The notes under the pieces: model-generated
Databases searched by the model: none
What the model was told of the DNA's origin: nothing
What the model saw: only the letters and a program-made list of their open reading frames with translations
Shown: piece by piece, positions 9,601 through 18,260 of the stretch
Position numbering within the stretch: the stretch's first letter is position 1
Layout of the letters: every line of letters starts with the position of its first letter
Made by a program: the position numbers and the translations under genes
DNA from: an uncultured Eubacteriales bacterium
Lineage (GTDB): Bacteria; Bacillota; Clostridia; Oscillospirales; CAG-272
Length of the DNA stretch: 64,000 nt
Assembly: GCA_934462825.1 (NCBI GenBank)
Contig: CAKSIP010000001.1
Location: 151,246 to 215,245, forward strand
Direction of reading: 5' to 3'

Positions 9601-10520
9601 TATTCGGTCAACTCGTGGTCGTATTCCAACTGCTCGTAGGTATACGCCGGGCAGTAGGTTTTAATACGGGTTTCCACTTCACGAAGCTCGTTGCCCGATT
9701 CGGCCGAGCAGACGTAAACGGCCATCAACGCACCGTTGTATTCTTTCTTCGTGATTTCAAACTGTGCCTGCATTTCGGCAAGCTCACGCTGGGTGGTCGT
9801 TGCATTCGGATCCTTCAGCGTGTAGTACGATCTGACTTTAACGTAGTCAAAGAATTTCGGGTTCGGCTTCGGAATATTGCCATAGTTCAAGCCCGGAACA
9901 ACGTCCTCCGGTGTTGCATTGTTGGCTTCGGCCACTTCGGCCGCCACAATGCTGAGAATGTTGTCTTCCATTCTTTTCTTTTCGATCATACGGGGCACGA
10001 GGTATTTTGTTTCCTCACGGCCGATGGTATAATCGACGCGCAAACCGTTTTTAATGTTGGTAACGGAGATCTGACCGTTCATAGCGGCCTGTTCAAAGCT
10101 ATAGAAATACTTTTCCGTACCGTTATCCGAATATTTGACAACCAGCTGAGACATCAGCTCATATCTTGTCGTATTGGAGTGAGCGGCCGAGCTGGACGCG
10201 ATGTCCCTCGGGTTGGTAAACATAACCTGACCGCTGGCAAGATTGACTGTAGCTACCTCGCCGGTAAATTCATCGGCCCAGAGCTGATAACCGTCCTTTT
10301 CATAGCGGAGCGTCATCGTTGCCAGCTTTTCGGCATCGGTCTTAAATTCATTTTTCGATGTCAAATACTGTTTAACAGTTTCCGCGTAGTCGATATAATC
10401 CAATTCCTTGCCCTGCTCCGTCGCATTGATCGGAGGGAGCGTGGCACTTGCCTGCACAGCCAAAGCACCCGACAGCGTCACGATCGCAAGGAAAGCGGAT
10501 ATTATTTTTTTCATTTTCAT
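6684..10520 (-). CDS. Very large secreted protein, DUF5696-like, glycosidase-like barrel
   Basis: The 1278-residue product has a type I signal peptide (MKMKKIISAFLAIVTLSGA, cleavage near ASA, residue 27). Next comes a beta-rich region of about 400 residues and a Gly/Ser/Thr linker at about 435-465. A probable TIM-barrel follows at about 590-960, where blocks such as FVDFDFAYANAK recall glycoside-hydrolase barrels. A charged, coiled-coil-rich helical insert occupies about 970-1190 and begins with an EAEKKRQEEEEKAKAEAE stretch. The end is a beta domain finishing TYTIPAFGFIRIDY. I believe the family is DUF5696, which occurs beside sugar ABC transporters in Clostridia and Paenibacillus, but this is from memory. 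There is no lipobox and no sortase motif. Catalytic residues cannot be assigned without alignment. Confidence 0.8.
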   Translation of the reverse strand: MKMKKIISAFLAIVTLSGALAVQASATLPPINATEQGKELDYIDYAETVKQYLTSKNEFKTDAEKLATMTLRYEKDGYQLWADEFTGEVATVNLASGQVMFTNPRDIASSSAAHSNTTRYELMSQLVVKYSDNGTEKYFYSFEQAAMNGQISVTNIKNGLRVDYTIGREETKYLVPRMIEKKRMEDNILSIVAAEVAEANNATPEDVVPGLNYGNIPKPNPKFFDYVKVRSYYTLKDPNATTTQRELAEMQAQFEITKKEYNGALMAVYVCSAESGNELREVETRIKTYCPAYTYEQLEYDHELTEYSKQERPPALFKMALEYKLDSFGLSVRLPANGIRFNEAEYQLTDITVLPWMGAGSNDNTGYTFFPDGSGALFRFEDLNNKKTHTISGSIYGQDYAYHTVSGTHQEIIRYPVYGIVENRTLTVKTPEDETGGTTTTGSGSGSSSGSGSTTTPKTPAETTKKESRGFVAIVEEGDALTKLTLKHYGAVSKYNTIQVVVNPRPRDEYILSDAISVGSNSSVTVVSKRKYVGNYKIRYIMLTDETIAKEKNLTDTYEATWLGMATAYRAYLTSPYSTGTQDLPADQQTVILKRLTEKDVKTNVPLYLETFGAVETVKKVLSVPVNVKVALASFDNIQQMYTDLKEKGIDNVNFKLTGYYNGGMYSSVPYRLKFEKSVGGSDGFKKLIEDAKNRDYGVFVDFDFAYANAKATKMFDGLSKSKDLVKSIDDRYTSKQYYSVTRQSYTSYFELAISPSRFSHFYDKLNEKYQTYNPIGISLSTLASSLNSDFDEDDPYNREDAKEFTVDLFKRIRNDYSNVLVSSANAFTWGYIDHMVNAAVDSSRYVKSSNAVPFLGVVLHGFVQFAGTPMNMEGDVGHAMLKAIENGSGLYFILSYQNTELLKEDEKLSQYYSVRYDIWFDELVERYTTVNEALKDLQTKLIIDHEFLIGERIPDDDEAKADAEAEKKRQEEEEKAKAEAERIEFINTVRKGRYDALTTSKTAFESAQRFYKAVFEGENAYMAKLKAAIQAIRDANLIEELATKSVEVAEAKKAYDDAVLEAGDEPTDEQKANLKALKKTYDDLNRAYVSLKNSKLIKNLKDANTPLQQIERLPSYQKNTKAALANAKVAYDELTNGKHAQAVADEMVAKYNQVVIYDHDIDAMVNAIVEAYKEYREEILALLPDQDYLKPFDTPDSSTPGTPSEDEDKPEEDPSYVYTKYTNDDGNIVAVTYGGKNGNDNEAYRTFILNYNFFDVKTTYNGVTYTIPAFGFIRIDY

Positions 10521-10543
10521 TTGGTTCCTCTCTTTCTGCGGCC

Positions 10544-12754
10544 TTACATTCGATACCGTAACTCTATCACGATGTTGGAAATCAAGCTAATGATCTTCAA
10601 AAGCAATGTTGAGAACAGGGCAGCGATGAACATAATGAACACGACGCCGACGACCGTACCGATGGTAGTTACAATATTCTTGCCCATGGTGTAGTCGTGT
10701 GTTACCATCATACCGATGAAGACGAGCAGGCACATGTACAAAAGTCCGATTGTTTCAACAAACGAAATCAGGGCTACTTCACTTTCGATAATGAAGTTGG
10801 AAAGAATGGTCATCGGAATCACCGTCAACGGCACCGGCAAAAGCGAATAGGACACGGCAATGAAGATGTCCTTGAAGCTTCCTTCTCCGTCAAACAAGGT
10901 TGTCAGGCACCAGTTGGCAATTGTCCAAAGGAACACGGTGACCAGCACGCTGATGATCCACGGGGTGATCGAGGAGGCGGTTTGCTGTGTGTTCAAAAGA
11001 TAGCCTTCCCCGATGGCCTTATAGAAGTAAGACAAAATGGTTAAGGCAATGAACACAATCGACGCTCGCACAGAACCTCGCTTTTCGTGCTTCAAGTCCC
11101 AGAATCCGTCAAACGGATGGAACATCACATGGAACACATACAGCAGTTCTTCCTTAAAGGTTTTCTTGCCTTTTCGCAAGGCGGCTGCGTGGTTCACTTT
11201 CTTTGCGTATTTTGTCAAGCGCGTCCACAGCCAGCAAATCAGGAAAATGCCAATGGGAATCAGAATAATGAAGTTTCCAATCCAATTTTTACGGATCTCT
11301 TTGAAAGACAAGGAATAGTTTTTGGTATCATAAGCGGACTTATAATAGTTCAGCGATTCCTCGTACTGCTTATTCCGATAGAGCGCTTTACCGATACCAA
11401 CGTATGCGGCATCGAAGTTGGAGTTACTTTTCAGAATATTGCGCCAGTCGTCAATGGCCTTGTCGTACTGACGATTGTTCTGATGCTCCAGGGCTTGGAT
11501 CAGGGTTTCGCCATAATCGGTTCGGACAAACACAGTGAAGCTCTTACTGTCGCCGGCATCCAAAAGCAACATTTTATCGCCCTGATACACGACGGCTCGA
11601 ATGGTTTGCATGTTACCGACCTGATCGCCCTTATCGCCAAAAGCGAAGAGCAGGTTTCCGTCAAAGTCATAGGTAAACACCTTCTGACGGTTTTCATCAA
11701 TGATTGTCCAGGTTTTCGCCGGGCCGCAAGCCACGTCGGTCACCTTGGAGGGGCCTTTATACTTGGCCGTAGCGGAGTTGGAAATCTGAATTTCTCCTGC
11801 CGGCGGCCAAAAGCCGTTACGTCTCATGATTTCGTCGCCCGAAGCGTTCAGGAATTTAGCGGGAGCGTAATCGCCCGAAGTAGACTTGCTGGTAATAGCG
11901 CTCATCTGCTTCGAGGCATCCAGGCTGGATGTCGTAGCATAAATGAAGCCGTCGTCCGTGATAGCGATGTTGTTGTACTCCGTAGACACGTATGCCTGCG
12001 TTTGCTCTCTTTGCTCCTTTGTCTGGAAGCGTCTCATGATAATCTGAATAGCCGAGATCGCAACCTTCTGCGCGCCGATAAATTTGGTAAACTCGCCCTC
12101 AGAGGTCATAACGATGATACCTTGGGTTGTCGATTCCGACACGACGAACAGTCGGTCATAGCTGTCCACAGCCAGGGCAACCGGCTTATACAGGGAGCCT
12201 TCATCAAACAGCTCGCTTTCCGGCTGCTTGATAATGCGAACAAACTGTCCTCTCTTGTTAAACACCACGATACGGTTTTTATCGGTATCGCAGACGTAAA
12301 TCAAGCCTTCCACTTTCTCGCCGGAAACGATCTTGTCTTTGGTAATAAACACGCCGCTGGGCGTTTGGAGAGAGTCTCTCACTCCGTTTTCATTGACAAA
12401 TTGGGAAATATAGCCGTAGTCGTTTCCGTTGGAAGAAACACCGTTGTTTTTCGGATCGTTTCTCACTTTATAATAGCGATCCAAGCAAATCACGCGATTG
12501 GCTTTGGAATCTGCGATATATACGTTCAAATCCTCGTCCACTTCCAGGTCACGCGGGTTCGACAGAGGGGCATCAAGTCCCATGTACTTGTAATCAATGA
12601 CCGTCGGAAGCGGGCTGTAAACAGCGGGGGAAAAGAGGGGTGTTCCCTTAATGGAATAGGTGTAGGTCTGATAAGGCTCGGCTGCGGCGAGCGGCAGAGT
12701 TGCCAGCAGAAGAACGGCAAAAGCTGCACAGACGATTTGAATTAGCTTTTTCAT
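10544..12754 (-). CDS. Secreted NHL propeller + TPR + Yip1 membrane protein
   Basis: This is a four-part fusion of 736 residues. A signal peptide (residues 1-25) leads to an NHL/SMP-type beta-propeller at about 50-400, with repeats such as NPRDLEVDEDLNVYIADSKA, TPSGVFITKDK and VALAVDSYDRLFVVSE. Two TPR units follow at about 430-495 (EHQNNRQYDKAIDDWRNIL and YVGIGKALYRNKQYEESLNY). After one membrane helix (NFIILIPIGIFLICWLW) comes a five-helix Yip1 domain at about 545-730. The propeller and TPRs would lie outside the membrane. It sits between permease pair 1 and the DUF5696-like gene in the same operon, so an accessory or scaffold role in uptake is likely, but that is inference. Confidence 0.85.
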   Translation of the reverse strand: MKKLIQIVCAAFAVLLLATLPLAAAEPYQTYTYSIKGTPLFSPAVYSPLPTVIDYKYMGLDAPLSNPRDLEVDEDLNVYIADSKANRVICLDRYYKVRNDPKNNGVSSNGNDYGYISQFVNENGVRDSLQTPSGVFITKDKIVSGEKVEGLIYVCDTDKNRIVVFNKRGQFVRIIKQPESELFDEGSLYKPVALAVDSYDRLFVVSESTTQGIIVMTSEGEFTKFIGAQKVAISAIQIIMRRFQTKEQREQTQAYVSTEYNNIAITDDGFIYATTSSLDASKQMSAITSKSTSGDYAPAKFLNASGDEIMRRNGFWPPAGEIQISNSATAKYKGPSKVTDVACGPAKTWTIIDENRQKVFTYDFDGNLLFAFGDKGDQVGNMQTIRAVVYQGDKMLLLDAGDSKSFTVFVRTDYGETLIQALEHQNNRQYDKAIDDWRNILKSNSNFDAAYVGIGKALYRNKQYEESLNYYKSAYDTKNYSLSFKEIRKNWIGNFIILIPIGIFLICWLWTRLTKYAKKVNHAAALRKGKKTFKEELLYVFHVMFHPFDGFWDLKHEKRGSVRASIVFIALTILSYFYKAIGEGYLLNTQQTASSITPWIISVLVTVFLWTIANWCLTTLFDGEGSFKDIFIAVSYSLLPVPLTVIPMTILSNFIIESEVALISFVETIGLLYMCLLVFIGMMVTHDYTMGKNIVTTIGTVVGVVFIMFIAALFSTLLLKIISLISNIVIELRYRM

Positions 12755-12769
12755 AGTTCTTCTCCTCCT

Positions 12770-13642
12770 TTAATCTTTCATACCGCTGGATCCCATAGTT
12801 TCGATAATGTTAGATTGCGAAACTACAAATACGATCAGAGGCACCATCATCATAACGATGGAAGAAGCCGCGCCGGCGCCGGAACGCTTGATACCACCGG
12901 CCAGAATCTGACCGATTGCATAGTTGAACGATTTGAGCTGCTCGGAATGAATGTAAACCGAGGAGCCGGAGTTCCAAAGGCCTTGGAACGAGTAAATGAT
13001 CAGTGTCAGCCATGCCGGTTTTACCATCGGCATTGCAATGACCCAGAAAATCTTCAGCTCTCTTGCGCCATCCAATCTTGCGCTTTCCAGCACAGCATCC
13101 GTAACGTTGGTATCCATAAACTGCTTCATCAGGTAGAGTCCGAGTGTGGTACAGAACGCGGGAACGATGATAGCCCAATAGGTATCCACCATCTTAAAGG
13201 CACTCATGATGATGAAGTTTGTGGTGGATGTTACCGTTGCGTTAAACATAAGGGATGTTTGCACCAGCTTGAACATTCCCTTTCCACCGGGGAATTTGAT
13301 TTTTGCAAAAGCGTAAGCAGCCAAAGAGGAGAAGAACAGGTTTCCTGTTGTTCCCACAATGGAAATGAACACCGTGTTGAATATGTAGCGGGAGAAAGGC
13401 ACCCACGAGGTATTCATCAACGAGAACAGATCCCTATAGTTTGTCAGCGTTGGCTTTCTTACAAAAAATCTCGGCGGGAACATAAACAGTTCATCCAACG
13501 GCTTGAGCGACTGCATGATCGCGTACAGCATCGGAAGGAACATGAATGCTCCGAGAATCACCAAAATAAATGTGATACCGGCGTCGCCTCCGCCTGAGCG
13601 GTTCAATATGACTCTGTGTTTTCTTGTTCTTAATTTTGCCAT
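12770..13642 (-). CDS. Carbohydrate ABC transporter permease, MalG type (pair 1)
   Basis: This CUT1 permease has the normal length of 290 residues. The EAA loop is SARLDGARELKIFWVIAMPM near residue 190. Six helices are visible, beginning GITFILVILGAFMFLPMLYA at residue 23. Its start codon is one base after the stop of the MalF-type partner, a sign of tight coupling. It forms permease pair 1 with the gene at 13644-14591. That pair is directly downstream of the binding protein and is therefore the more likely cognate channel. Confidence 0.93.
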   Translation of the reverse strand: MAKLRTRKHRVILNRSGGGDAGITFILVILGAFMFLPMLYAIMQSLKPLDELFMFPPRFFVRKPTLTNYRDLFSLMNTSWVPFSRYIFNTVFISIVGTTGNLFFSSLAAYAFAKIKFPGGKGMFKLVQTSLMFNATVTSTTNFIIMSAFKMVDTYWAIIVPAFCTTLGLYLMKQFMDTNVTDAVLESARLDGARELKIFWVIAMPMVKPAWLTLIIYSFQGLWNSGSSVYIHSEQLKSFNYAIGQILAGGIKRSGAGAASSIVMMMVPLIVFVVSQSNIIETMGSSGMKD

Positions 13643-13643
13643 A

Positions 13644-14591
13644 TCACTGTCCCACCTTTGTCAATGCTTTCTTGACCAACACGTTGGCTCCGATCATGAT
13701 CACGAACAGAACCACGGCGATGGCCGATGCGTACCCGACTTCAAAGCGGGTACCGTAATAGTCGGAAAGGTGATGCATAATGGTATGTGCTTTATACTCC
13801 ACCGAGGGGTATCCGCAAAGTGCGGTAACCACGTCACCGAAGCCGAAGGATCCGGTGATTGAAAGGATAGCACCGAACATCAGCTGCGGCCTCATGCTCG
13901 GAAGCGTTACATACCAAAGCTCCTGCCAGCGGTTTTTGATTCCGTCCACCGCTGCCGCTTCGTAGAGGGAACGGTCAATTCCCTGCAAGCCTGCGATGAA
14001 GGAAAGGAATGCTGTACCGAGCGACATCCAAAGAGCCACCACGATACAAAGCGGCATAACGTAATCGGCATCCTGGAAGAACAGAATTTCCTCACTGATA
14101 AAGCCCAATTTCAAAAGCCAGGCGTTTACCCATCCGTATGCGTCACCGGAGAACATGGTTCCCCAGATCGTATAGATCTGTCCGGAAATGGACGGAGCAT
14201 AGAAGATCAGCGTTACCACGGCACGAACGCGCGGGGAAAGCTCGTTGATAAACCATGCAACCAGGAAAGACATAATGTAGGAGGTCGGACCGACGATGGC
14301 GGCGAAAATGAAAGTGTTCTGAACGGCGATCATGAAAATGTCGTCATCAAGGAACAATCTCGTATAATTTTCAAACCAAATCCAGTTCGGCCACTGAAGC
14401 AAGTTAAAGTCAGTAAAGCTGATCACGATAGAAAGCACGACGGGCAACACAGTGAATATCGTAAACAGGATCATGAAGGGGGCAACCATGAAATAGCCCA
14501 CACGGTTGCGCTTCATTTCCTTCCATGTCCACTGCAGCATCGTCATATCCTTGCGCGAAACCGCTTTTTTTGCTGCCGTATTCTGTGACAT
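13644..14591 (-). CDS. Carbohydrate ABC transporter permease, MalF type (pair 1)
   Basis: This CUT1 permease of 315 residues has a cytoplasmic N-terminal tail, then a first helix at about residue 33 (VGYFMVAPFMILFTIFTVLP). The EAA loop is AAAVDGIKNRWQELWYVTLP near residue 210. AAGGAGAAAAACA precedes the ATG. The gene follows the large solute-binding protein by 38 bp and is followed within one base by its MalG-type partner. Confidence 0.93.
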   Translation of the reverse strand: MSQNTAAKKAVSRKDMTMLQWTWKEMKRNRVGYFMVAPFMILFTIFTVLPVVLSIVISFTDFNLLQWPNWIWFENYTRLFLDDDIFMIAVQNTFIFAAIVGPTSYIMSFLVAWFINELSPRVRAVVTLIFYAPSISGQIYTIWGTMFSGDAYGWVNAWLLKLGFISEEILFFQDADYVMPLCIVVALWMSLGTAFLSFIAGLQGIDRSLYEAAAVDGIKNRWQELWYVTLPSMRPQLMFGAILSITGSFGFGDVVTALCGYPSVEYKAHTIMHHLSDYYGTRFEVGYASAIAVVLFVIMIGANVLVKKALTKVGQ

Positions 14592-14629
14592 TGTTTTTCT
14601 CCTTAATTCGTTTTGGTTTGGAATCTTCC

Positions 14630-17600
14630 TTAATAATAAATATTGTAGGAAATCATAGCATTGATCGCATCGGTCAATTTACCGATGATGGTCTGATATT
14701 TGGCGGCATCGGTATTCTGCAACGCCGTAGTTGCATTTTTGATGCGATCCAAATATTCCGTTTCCACGCCTGACTTGATGCCGGCGGGAGCATCCGCGAT
14801 CACCTGCAAGGCTTCCGTCACAGCGGCGTTGGAATCGCCGGTGGCTTCCAGAAGCTCCTGCGCCTCACGCAATCTCTTGGCGGCCAGCGTTGTATCGCTG
14901 CCCTCCAGCACTTCGAGGCCAAATTCTTTACGTTTTCTTGTGATTTCCTTATTGATCGTATCAATGTAACTCAGCAGCTCATTGGAAGGATCCGCCATGT
15001 CGTTATAGGCAGCGAGGAAAGCAAAGCTTGTATAACGGGAAACGATGTAAGCGCCGGGATAGTTCGGAACGGAAGCAAGGTTGGCAAACTGCTTTTTAAT
15101 TTCAGTCAGCTCGCTCTGCGTCCATGTTAAGCTGTCAAACGCTTTCATATTGGCGGTCGGATGCTTAGCGGAATCTCCGAGAATGGCAATCATTTCGTTG
15201 GAGTACTTCGCCTGGCAATCGGCGCCGGTCTGCCATTTCATAAATTCCCACGCTTCCTTGGCCATGTCGGTGCCTGCGATCATACATACAGCCGAGCAAG
15301 AGGAAACCGAAGCGTTGTTGATGTTGCCGTTTTCATCCTGAATACCGGGCAACGGGAAGAACTGCCACAAACCGCGAATTTCCGTTGCGAAAACCACGAG
15401 CGTATTGTAGGTTCCCGTATAAGAACCGATACCGATCGGCATTTCACCGGTTCTGAAACGGTTGGAGAAGTTGTAGCTGTAGGGGAAGGAATACATGGTG
15501 TACATATCGCACATCATGGTGAAGGCTTCAAGGCCCACATTGGAATCCAAATTGATCCGCATGCCGTCATCGGCAAAGAGGGTTCCGCCCATTTGGTAGA
15601 GGTACACGTTGGCGTCGGCGCTCAAGCCGATTTCCATGTTATTGGCCTGCAATTTCGGAAGGGCCTCCAAAACGTCATCCCATGTTTTGGGAATTTCAAT
15701 ATTCAGGTTAGCCAAAATGTCGGTACGAACGAACATCATCGGGAAGTCTTGCGTTTCGGGCAAGCCGTAATAATGTCTTTGTCCCTGTGCGTCCTCGATA
15801 CCGAGAACCAGCATGGCGGCATCGTTGAACTCGCGCGTAGCAGGATTCAACGCAATGTCGTAAAAGTCATCGTGTCCTTCGATGCTGTCCAAAGCGCCGC
15901 GAATCGCATAGTTGATAATATCACCTTGACCGATACCGATATAAACATCGGGGCCTCGCTTTGCCAGGATGGAAGGCAGCAGAGTGCCGCCTGCAACCAG
16001 CTTAAGGTCTACGGTGATGCCGGTAGAGGGGGTAAAGTAGTTGTTGATAAGGTTTCGGATTACCTGCGATTGGTCACGACCGTAGGCCAGCCAAACCTCC
16101 AGGGATTTTTCAGAAGCTGCGCTGTCAGCGACTGCGCCCATGTGGTTGTAGTCACGGAAGAAGCTCTGAATAAAGCTGGACACCTCATGCACGAAGGACT
16201 GCCAGAAGCTTGCATTGGCTTTCGGAAGCTGCTCCTGCGCACCCTGAATCACAAGATAGTCAAGCTGAAGCGGCTGTGTTTTTGCATCGCTCACCCACGT
16301 ACCGAGAGTACCGATATAACTCTTCAAGCGGTCAAGGTTTCTCGCCACATTGTCCTCGCTGGTACCCATTTCGTTGAGCAGCCAGGCCACTTTATCCAGC
16401 GTGGCGGCGTTGGAGCTTTTCTCGCCGGTCAGCGTGGTCAGCTCCTTGGAAATCTTGTAAAGGTTGCGGGACTGCACGATCATCTGAATCATGGTTTCGG
16501 GCATAACGCGATAGAAACCATAGTCACGATAAGCGTCAGGGGATGTACCGGTCAGCTTAATAATATTAAGGTAGGCATTGTTGATTTTGCTCAAGGAATC
16601 CTGCACACGGCTGACGATGTCACCCATATCGCCCAGCGTAACTTCCATTTCAATGGTGTAGGTCACGCCTTCCTTGAAATAGAACTCCAAATCGTGCCGC
16701 GTTCCATCGTCATCCATGTAGAAGAAGCGGTCGGTCTGCCATTTATCATCATAGCCGAAGCGAATCTGCGTAGCCTCTGCGAAAGGCAGTCCGTTATAAT
16801 AACCGACTTCGCCCTCAGAAACGCCTTCCCCGCTGTAAATATACAGCGCACGCGACGAATAGATGCCATCCAACACGTTCTGACGGAAGCGTGCTGCGAT
16901 TTCATAGAGTCCGCTGTTGTTCACGGTGAACTCATACCGGATCCATTGTCCTGCCACAGCCCACTTTTCGCCGCCGATGGTATTCAGCAGCTGAACCTTG
17001 GTGCTGCAGGGCTGCGTCAAAGCGGAAGAACGATCCTCTACCGGGTAAATGGTCTGCGAGGAAGTAGCCGCAGGTGTTTCCGCCTGAATGATAACCGTAT
17101 CGGTTCCCTTGGAAAGTCCCTCATAGTTCTTGCGAACTTCCTCATAGGAAGCATTTTCTCTGGGAGCGCAAAGCGTAATGGACTTGATGACAACCGGTTC
17201 GCTCACAGCATCCAGCGTAAGCATCACTTCGCCGGAAGGCATTGCAAATTCAAACGGCGTGCTGTTAAAGCCGTCGGAATCCCGGAAGGTATAGGTGCGC
17301 CATTCGGGCGATTGCGTCATGTTGGGACGAAGCTCGTTGCCGTAGGCGTCCTTTTTGAAGTATCTTTCCATACCGTCTTCCGTAGTGTACTTTTCCGTCA
17401 CGGAGCTTTTGTACACCTTGGTCATGGTGAGGTATCTTGCCTCTGTGAAAAGCACCTCATTGTTAATCTTAAAAATCCGCTGGATCGCCGTGTTTTTGGC
17501 TTCCACAGGATAATATTCAATCTGAATGGTGTATCTGGCGGATGTCGGAACCTGAACCTTCCACGAAACCGAGCCGGATTCGGGCAGGTACAAGCCTTTT

Positions 17601-17935
17601 TGTCCGTCATATTCCCGGACTTCCACGCCCTCTGCCGTAGTACCGGCCGCATCGTGCTTCAGACAATCCACTACGATGTCACTGGTTGCACGGTCTACCG
17701 TCCAGATGGGGTTGTTATTTTCGTCCAGCACGTTGTTGCCGTCTTTATCCTTTTTGTAATGCTTGCTGCAGTATTCCTCATACGAGATCGTTCCGAGCAG
17801 ATCCTTCATGGATGCGATCGTAGAATCTGTGACGGAACTGTTGGAACCGGCCGCTGAGGCGGTCACCGCTCCACCGACAAGCATCGCAAAGGTAAGCAAA
17901 AGTGCCGTAGTCCTTTGGAATCTTGTTTTCTTCAT
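14630..17935 (-). CDS. Giant secreted extracellular solute-binding protein
   Basis: The 1101-residue protein has a type I signal peptide (MKKTRFQRTTALLLTFAM, cleavage after ASA, about residue 28) and no lipobox cysteine. Two beta-rich, carbohydrate-binding-like regions span about 70-250 and 270-430; phrases such as SARYTIQIEYYPVE and GQWIRYEFTVNNSGLYEIAARF fit CBM35/jelly-roll modules. A helical region at 440-600 precedes a periplasmic-binding-protein fold at about 610-1020. That fold contains VDLKLVAGGTLLPSILAKRG, GPDVYIGIGQGD and YGLPETQDFPMMFVRTDIL. Usual sugar-binding proteins are 400-550 residues. The start follows GGAGGGAATTTC. It is the first gene of the operon and lies 320 nt from its promoter, so it sets substrate specificity for one or both permease pairs. 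Confidence 0.9.
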   Translation of the reverse strand: MKKTRFQRTTALLLTFAMLVGGAVTASAAGSNSSVTDSTIASMKDLLGTISYEEYCSKHYKKDKDGNNVLDENNNPIWTVDRATSDIVVDCLKHDAAGTTAEGVEVREYDGQKGLYLPESGSVSWKVQVPTSARYTIQIEYYPVEAKNTAIQRIFKINNEVLFTEARYLTMTKVYKSSVTEKYTTEDGMERYFKKDAYGNELRPNMTQSPEWRTYTFRDSDGFNSTPFEFAMPSGEVMLTLDAVSEPVVIKSITLCAPRENASYEEVRKNYEGLSKGTDTVIIQAETPAATSSQTIYPVEDRSSALTQPCSTKVQLLNTIGGEKWAVAGQWIRYEFTVNNSGLYEIAARFRQNVLDGIYSSRALYIYSGEGVSEGEVGYYNGLPFAEATQIRFGYDDKWQTDRFFYMDDDGTRHDLEFYFKEGVTYTIEMEVTLGDMGDIVSRVQDSLSKINNAYLNIIKLTGTSPDAYRDYGFYRVMPETMIQMIVQSRNLYKISKELTTLTGEKSSNAATLDKVAWLLNEMGTSEDNVARNLDRLKSYIGTLGTWVSDAKTQPLQLDYLVIQGAQEQLPKANASFWQSFVHEVSSFIQSFFRDYNHMGAVADSAASEKSLEVWLAYGRDQSQVIRNLINNYFTPSTGITVDLKLVAGGTLLPSILAKRGPDVYIGIGQGDIINYAIRGALDSIEGHDDFYDIALNPATREFNDAAMLVLGIEDAQGQRHYYGLPETQDFPMMFVRTDILANLNIEIPKTWDDVLEALPKLQANNMEIGLSADANVYLYQMGGTLFADDGMRINLDSNVGLEAFTMMCDMYTMYSFPYSYNFSNRFRTGEMPIGIGSYTGTYNTLVVFATEIRGLWQFFPLPGIQDENGNINNASVSSCSAVCMIAGTDMAKEAWEFMKWQTGADCQAKYSNEMIAILGDSAKHPTANMKAFDSLTWTQSELTEIKKQFANLASVPNYPGAYIVSRYTSFAFLAAYNDMADPSNELLSYIDTINKEITRKRKEFGLEVLEGSDTTLAAKRLREAQELLEATGDSNAAVTEALQVIADAPAGIKSGVETEYLDRIKNATTALQNTDAAKYQTIIGKLTDAINAMISYNIYY

Positions 17936-18254
17936 GAAATTCCCTCCTACATAATTTTTTTCATTCCGAGGCATTGCCTTTGTGATTCCTTCCATTCTGT
18001 CGCTTGGTCTTTCTGCCTTTTCCGCTTCACGCTTTCATCGTCAAAGAAAAAAGCAAAAAGCCGACAGCCGGCTGTGTTGTGCACAAGGAACCGCACAATA
18101 GCCCCGCTGCGGACGGCCGACGGATGTGATTCTTCACATTTTTCACCTAACGGGCACAAAGCCCCGTTTCTGCCAAAGATCGTCAAAGCATCTTCGGAAA
18201 ACGGGGATTACACTGTGAGGATCAGCCAATTCCGCTGAATGGACGTTTCAGGAT
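17936..18254 (-). promoter_or_regulatory. Long structured leader of the transport operon
   Basis: This is a predicted transcript leader of about 320 nt. On the minus strand CCCCGTTT (18199-18206) can pair with AAACGGGG (18162-18169). The AACGGG part of that second element can instead pair with CCCGTT (18149-18154). Downstream, AGCCGGCTGTCGGCT (18059-18073) is a small hairpin followed by a T-rich run. This arrangement resembles an attenuator or riboswitch, but no known riboswitch class is recognised. Confidence 0.4.
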
Positions 18255-18260
18255 GACCTT

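Noticed and set aside
8238..10694. Plus-strand open frame of 818 codons opposite the DUF5696-like gene
   Set aside because: Antisense shadow of a clearly coding minus-strand gene; no initiation signal.
15161..17857. Plus-strand open frame of 898 codons opposite the giant binding protein
   Set aside because: It is His/Gly/Val-rich antisense shadow with no Shine-Dalgarno and no recognisable domain. Long antisense frames are common here because of codon bias.
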